From positions 1 to 64,000 of the forward strand of contig CAVZRL010000009.1 in assembly GCA_963777775.1 (NCBI GenBank): DNA of 64,000 nucleotides, in the 5' to 3' direction. Made by a program: the position numbers and the translations under genes. Positions 63,473 through 64,000 of this stretch are shown one piece after another. The DNA comes from WHSW01 sp963777775. GTDB taxonomy: Bacteria; Actinomycetota; Thermoleophilia; Solirubrobacterales; 70-9. The notes under the pieces are model-generated. The model was not told where the DNA came from and made no database searches. It saw nothing but the letters and a program-made list of their open reading frames with translations. How positions within the stretch are numbered: position 1 is the first letter of the stretch; each line of letters opens with the position of its first letter.

Positions 63473-64000
63473 ATGGGCAGGATCAGACAGGGCTGGGAGC
63501 TGACGAAGAAGAGCTGGGGCGTGCTGCGCTCCAACCGCCAGCTGTTCCGGTTTCCGATCTTCGCCGCGCTCTCGGCGGTGGTCGTGACCGTGGTCGCGAT
63601 CGGGCCCGGGATCTTCCTGATCGAGGACGGCCGGCAGGTCGTCGGCGGGGTCCTGACCGCGGTCGGGATCTACGTCGCCGCCTTCGTCGGGACGTTCTTC
63701 GGGGTCGGACTGGCGGCGACCGCGGATCGGATCTTTCACGGCGAGGACGCGAGCTTCGGCGACGGGATGGCGGTCGCCCGTTCGCAGGTCGGCGCGGTCG
63801 CCGGCTGGGCGGCGCTCTCGGCGCTGGTCGGGGTCCTGTTCGCGCTCCTGCGCCAGGGCGGCAGCCTGGCCGAGGTGATCATCGGCTCGCTGGGCGCGGC
63901 CGCCTGGTCGCTGATCACCTTCCTCGCGGTGCCGGTGATCGCGATCGAGGGGCTCGGGCCGGTGGCGACGCTGCGGCGCTCGGCGAGCCTGTTCAAGGAG
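63473..64000 (+). CDS. polytopic membrane protein (DUF6159-like), truncated by window end
   Basis: 176 codons are visible; the gene runs past the window. GWELTKKSWGVLRSNRQLFR is followed by membrane helices FPIFAALSAVVVTVVAIGPG and VGIYVAAFVGTFFGVGLAAT, two more helices, and AVPVIAIEGLGPVATLRRSA. The W-G-V-L-x-x-N/D opening and the final LRRSxxLFKE are shared by a family of six-helix proteins I recall as DUF6159. Function unknown. Confidence 0.65.
   Translation, partial: MGRIRQGWELTKKSWGVLRSNRQLFRFPIFAALSAVVVTVVAIGPGIFLIEDGRQVVGGVLTAVGIYVAAFVGTFFGVGLAATADRIFHGEDASFGDGMAVARSQVGAVAGWAALSALVGVLFALLRQGGSLAEVIIGSLGAAAWSLITFLAVPVIAIEGLGPVATLRRSASLFKE

Overview
The window is about 70% GC over most of its length. 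It carries actinobacterial-type genes: a mycobacterial-like IlvG, a DivIC/FtsB protein next to enolase and MazG, a CTC-type L25 followed by Pth, zinc-ribbon membrane proteins and many promoters sitting directly on start codons. I infer a high-GC actinobacterium, possibly of the Thermoleophilia (Solirubrobacterales-like). That placement comes from remembered family resemblance, not a search.

Positions 1-8,735 form a lower-GC accessory region in which almost every gene is broken by frameshifts. It holds the C-terminal part of an SF1 (UvrD/NERD-type) helicase overlapping a GIY-YIG nuclease, a DUF262/HNH protein like GmrSD restriction enzymes, a caspase-like DUF6642-type protein, a TPR protein and a HigBA-type toxin-antitoxin pair. 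Three copies of a tRNA-Met 3' end, each followed on the minus strand by a terminator, lie at about 1.96, 7.10 and 8.68 kb. An ATTGATGCC motif flanks them: on the right only at the first, on both sides at the second, on the left only at the third. This is the layout expected for two small elements (about 5.1 and 1.6 kb) integrated in tandem at one tRNA site. I see no integrase gene. The last tRNA copy lacks its 5' half and abuts ilvG.

From 8.7 kb on the sequence looks like core chromosome. 8.7-14.7 kb: ilvG, small membrane or secreted proteins, two ribbon-helix-helix/PIN toxin-antitoxin pairs and xseAB. 14.7-24.9 kb: a penicillin-acylase-type hydrolase, an adenylate cyclase, a zinc-ribbon anchored protein with a secreted partner, an exporter, a VOC protein, an aldehyde dehydrogenase and a cupin. 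24.9-35.8 kb: tRNA-Leu(TAA), an ECF sigma factor fused to an anti-sigma-like zinc finger and a long extracytoplasmic tail, oxidative and metabolic genes, a pseudo-rhomboid, a YbdK-type ligase, a class I aldolase, a nuclease and csrA. 36.5-47.5 kb: one long minus-strand operon with a flippase, three sulfotransferases, a glycosyltransferase and two large polytopic proteins, pointing to a sulfated surface glycan. 47.5-58.9 kb: a housekeeping block (divIC, eno, mazG, a SurA/PpiC chaperone, mfd, an enoyl-CoA hydratase, pth, rplY) interrupted by a membrane PI-PLC-like protein. 58.9-64 kb: a DUF1254 protein, an ABC1/UbiB kinase, an EmrB/QacA-type exporter and a truncated membrane protein.

Two genome-wide habits stand out. 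Many first genes have a -10-like hexamer (often TAGGCT) 6-11 nt before the start codon, which implies leaderless mRNAs. Five genes (a PIN toxin, a nuclease, mazG, mfd and pth) appear to begin with CTG, because no ATG, GTG or TTG could serve. Four otherwise normal core genes contain six frameshifts, partly in short G or GC runs, so sequencing error must be considered.
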